DNA of 64,000 nucleotides from Gautieria morchelliformis. Its lineage: Eukaryota > Basidiomycota > Agaricomycetes > Gomphales > Gomphaceae. Below the pieces are notes generated by a model that saw nothing but the letters and a program-made list of their open reading frames with translations, was not told the DNA's origin and did no database searches. The position numbers and the translations under genes were made by a program. The DNA lies in the NCBI GenBank assembly GCA_015179125.1, contig WHVA01000036.1, forward strand, positions 62,001 to 126,000. Direction: 5' to 3'. This document shows, in pieces, positions 60,789 through 64,000 of this stretch (within the stretch, counting starts at the first letter, position 1; every line of letters starts with the position of its first letter).

Positions 60789-62000
60789 GGGTGACAAGGG
60801 GGGTGCAGGGTAGGGTAAGTACAATGGCAAAGAACAAGGCGAGTAAGTACAATAGGCATCGGAAGAAGCGGAACCACGGAAATGGTATCTTGCTGTGCTC
60901 AGGGTTGAGTACGGGGGCCGGTATCTGGAGGTGGCCAGGGGTACTGAAAGAACAAGGGGTCGAGGTAGAGGGTTGCAGATGTTGCGGATGTTGCGGATGT
61001 TGGAATAGAGTCGGAGGTGGTGCGGAGGATATGCGGAGGTGGTGGAGATGGTTGATCGGAACAGTCGTAACATCCTGTGGAACCCCTGCCATCTTTGGCT
61101 CACACCTCTATGGCCGAGACCAAGCAATCCTTTGGCCATCACACTTGTCATTGTTGGGACGAGGTGCACCTGAGACGTGAGACTATCTATGATTACCATG
61201 AGGTAATCACAGTCATTTGATTTGGGCAGTGGACCCATGAAATTGATACCGATAGATTGCCATGGTCTATCGGGTATGGGCAGGCTATGTAGCAGTCCAG
61301 CGGGCCGCTGCGTGCCTGTCTTGGTGGTCTGACACTTCGCGCACGAAGTGCAGATGCCTCGATGTCCAAGGCCATACTGGGCCACCAGTATGTTCTTTGA
61401 ATGTAGTTCTAAGTTTTCAGTTGACCGTAGTGGCCAATTGTCTGGTGGGCATGATCAATTATGATCTTGATAAGCCTCCTTCCCCCTTGAAATATGTTCT
61501 GAGGGATGTTGTGAACATGGGCTCCTTACGGTAGGAGTCACGTAAGACCTTTGGTAGGTCCATGTTTTCTTCTACACTTACACGTAGGGAGGTTCCATCA
61601 TTGCCAGCCGCAATGACGTGGATGTCATCGTTGTCGTTGTCTGGCAGCGACACGTTGTGGGGAGGCTCCTTGGCAGAGCCCTCATTCATGACTGCGGCTT
61701 CTATTGTTTGTGGTTCAGTTTTCTCTGTGAGGCGAGTTGATCGCCTAGTAGCTGCTGTACGCAGTTCCATGTATTCCATGTATCGGTCAGTGGGCGTTAG
61801 CTCACCGTCCGGGTCTTGTCATGTGTCTGCGTTGACAAAGATGTGGTCTGGGTGATTGTCCACAGCCCCGTAGCCGGTATCTCATGAGCAATGTAAGTAC
61901 TGCCCACTTTCTCTGCGTCGCGTTGTTCTAACGATGTGCAAGACCCCTCTCACCATCTGACGTCACTGTACATTGTCCGATACACCACCCGTGGTGCCCA
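60789..62000 (-). mobile_element. Gypsy pol fragment between the arms
   Basis: The minus strand carries an integrase start (CAKCQTTKTGTQRPAGLL, then WQSIGINFMGPLPKSNDCDY near 61190-61330). Upstream of it (61460-61780) lies a charged stretch ending LRTYFKGEGGLSRS, typical of the RNase H/integrase linker. Fossil, short and broken. Confidence 0.75.
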
Positions 62001-62480
62001 CTGTCAGGGGACACCCTGTTTTCCATTTCCAGTTCCGACACCACACCCAGTTCCGACTCCATTTCCGACTCCGCTTCCGGTTCCGATTTCATCTCCGCAT
62101 CCGCTTTCGGGAACGATTCCGCTTCTGGGAGAACTTCCACCAGTTCCGTTCGCCTTGCCAGTTCCACTCCAATTTCCGACTTCCGCCCCGGAACAGTGTC
62201 GGAAATCAAGCGACTCGCATAATAGGTGGCATCAAGGGTCGATCAAGGGTCAGGGGGATGCAGGGTTGATGGCGGGTGCCAAGCGTTGTCCCTGGCTGCG
62301 CAGCGTAGTATAATACGGGCTCGCTGACATTGGGGGTCCTTAGACTTTTCTCTTTGGATTTCCCCTTGTCAGGTGAGAACCCCCTCTCTTGTATGCTCTG
62401 TTCATTTATACATACTTTGGATTTCCCCTTGTCAGTTGTGTGGTAGTGTGATCTCCACGACTAGCCAGGGTTGCCCTTAC
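62001..62480 (-). repeat. Inverted duplication, right arm
   Basis: 480 bp, the reverse complement of 60310-60788 apart from about one inserted base. It contains the second, oppositely oriented copy of the 327-bp LTR-like unit. Confidence 0.92.
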
Positions 62481-62488
62481 AACCCCAT

Positions 62489-62867
62489 TGTTCCGCATTA
62501 GTTACTTGCCCCGTATGTCTATCTGATTCCCGCACTCTCCGGAACTTGCTTAGTATCATACCATTACCTATTGTTTCTGCTCTTTGTATAAAACCCCCTC
62601 ATGTATGTCTCTGTTTCTGCAATCAGATAATTGACTTCGATACGTGATTCCCTTCGCACTGTCTCCTGTTCTTAGCACAGCGAGTTTTGCTAGTCTTGTC
62701 TCCCTCCGCTCTCGATCCCCTGTCCTCCGCCTCTTCCGCCTCCTCCGACCTTTGTTCTCCGACCCTCGCCCCTCGACCCTCAGTACCCTGTTCTTCCTTC
62801 CGCCTTTTCCGATATCTGCAAGTCAATTCTGAAATACTTAGGACGGTAGTTCATCAGGGGCACAACA
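62489..62867 (+). repeat. Probable LTR of another gypsy element
   Basis: 379 bp from TGTTCCGCATTAG to GGCACAACA with a TTGTATAAAACCCC TATA-like box near 62586. The sequence after it (CATAAGTTGAAGCCG) resembles the one after the LTR at 55851 (ACGAGGTTGAAGCC). The limits are inferred from the TG..CA ends only. Confidence 0.5.
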
Positions 62868-64000
62868 CATAAGTTGAAGCCGTTGTCCTTTCCAGTTCCG
62901 ACCTCCGGGAATTCCGATACATAACACAGGACTGCCCAGGAGGGTAGTTCGGAATGTAATACTGCCCAGTACCCAGTCAATCAACGGATTGTACCGGGTG
63001 AGCCAGTTGTGTCCGAGAACTACCGAAACAGATGAATCAAGGGGGGGTGACATAAAAGTCTACGGAATGGGTGTGACCATCAGGGAAACGGATAGGTAAC
63101 TCTACAGCTTCAGTAATTACCAAATTTGTACTACCATCAAATAAACAGAGCAGGATCAGGTCTAGGGATTGGGTTTTGAGACTATTTCTACTTACCAAAA
63201 CTGATTCAATAAAACAATGAGTAGAACCGGAATCTACTAGAGCTTTAAACCTTTGGTTGGGGACAAGAGACGAGGATAAACTAACTACAAGTGAATTCGG
63301 AGAACAGAGACCAGAAGCATTGATTCTCACCTCCCCTAGTGTGCAAGCCGAGTCAATGTGACCCTCAGTATGCGCAGAGGCCGGAGGGCCGCTGACTATT
63401 TTTTTGCACCCGAAGCCAAGCTATCGGCTTTGTCGTCGGATGTCTTCCTGTCAGAAGCCGTGGCTGCCTGGGCTAACATGGCTTTTGGACATTCTTTCGC
63501 ACAGTGGCCACTCTGCGCACATACTAAGCAGAGGTTGTTATCCATGCGGCATTGGCGTTCTGCAGGCATGAGTTTGCCGTCCTTGCCAAGTCTGTCCGGT
63601 TCGGGTTTTTTCTGACCCTCGGACTGATTATTCCCTTTCGGCTTTTCCTTGCCTTTGCCTTGGTTATTACCGGCATTAGCATTGGAGTTGCCGGAACCTT
63701 GACCTTGTTGTTGGTCATTGTTCTGGGAACCTTGGTTTTGGTTGGCCAACCTATCGTTCTTGGCGTCAGGTTTGGGAGTGGAATGAGTCTCACGAGAGAG
63801 TTCACCGTGATGTTCCCAATACCTCTGGTTGATTTTCTGAATGAGGTCTCAGAGGTTGTCAAGGGTTCAGGGTTTGTTGAAATGCACCATCTCATCTTTG
63901 ATAATGTGAGCGGAACTGAGTGTCGGGAGTTGGAACTGCATGGTCGTAACATCAATGTGAGCCACGCGCTCGTGAGTGACACCAGCGTCGCAGGCCAGAC
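62868..64000 (-). mobile_element. Gypsy gag and protease piece, runs off the window
   Basis: Minus strand from the right edge: the end of gag with a CCHC knuckle (CLVCAQSGHCAKEC near 63480-63530) after an Asn/Gln-rich linker, then a retropepsin (ALVDSGSTHCFIES near 63200-63245, [13 protein letters not shown] near 62980-63030). It resembles the chromovirus at 12600-13400. Fossil and broken; the left side is replaced by the LTR at 62489. Confidence 0.85.

Noticed and set aside
60580-60813. Acidic 77-codon frame in the inverted arm (and its mirror on the minus strand)
   Set aside because: Arises from the GGAAC/GGAAGCGGA-rich LTR sequence; no start context or homology.
60461-62328. A normal LTR pair of one retrotransposon
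   Set aside because: The two LTR-like units are in opposite orientation and share flanking sequence outside the LTR, which a single element cannot give.

Overview
The window looks like a transposon-rich stretch of an Agaricomycete (basidiomycete) genome. The genes are broken by many introns of about 45-65 nt with GT..AG ends, the repeats include a chromodomain gypsy element and a Ty1/copia element, and the host proteins (RPA49, SET2, DHX35, a Munc13/Ync13-like protein, a four-helix DUF7598-type protein, a P450) read best as mushroom-forming fungi. I cannot name the genus from sequence alone. All exon limits are my own reading of splice signals and frame.

Left third (1-20.6 kb), repeats. A 611-bp TA-flanked inverted-repeat element comes first (181-791). 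A decayed Ty1/copia element follows (2563-7519), itself carrying a foreign insert. A young chromodomain gypsy element on the minus strand lies directly against the truncated 3' LTR of the copia element (7520-14840) and has an antisense coiled-coil ORF inside it. Next are a remnant of a coiled-coil ORF, a PIF/Harbinger transposase gene with an open four-exon model (16986-18292), and overlapping partial copies of an LTR-like repeat (18361-20241).

Middle (20.6-46.1 kb), host genes. RPA49 (minus) and SET2 (plus) are divergent and share a 299-bp promoter region that holds a perfect 26-bp tandem repeat. Both serve transcription: RPA49 is a Pol I subunit, SET2 the H3K36 methyltransferase. A damaged cytochrome P450 gene with a duplicated 5' scrap follows, then a UNC-13/Munc13-like gene, a DUF7598-type membrane protein gene with a probable GC-AG intron, a small unknown gene, the DEAH helicase gene DHX35 (17 exons, 697 codons before the stop) and, convergent to it, a single-pass membrane protein gene.

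Right third (46.1-64 kb), rearranged. Two pairs of hairpins bracket about 0.9 kb (46.7-47.9 kb). A minisatellite and a 1.9-kb tandem duplication follow; each duplicate carries a TATA box and an open small basic protein gene. The AAA ATPase gene MDN1/REA1 (midasin) is present as two pieces on opposite strands that adjoin in protein order, as if an inversion had cut the gene. Pieces of several gypsy elements fill the spaces, including a nearly identical 480-bp inverted duplication (60310-62480) and a gag-protease piece that runs off the right end. A small three-exon unknown gene (59337-59885) looks open.
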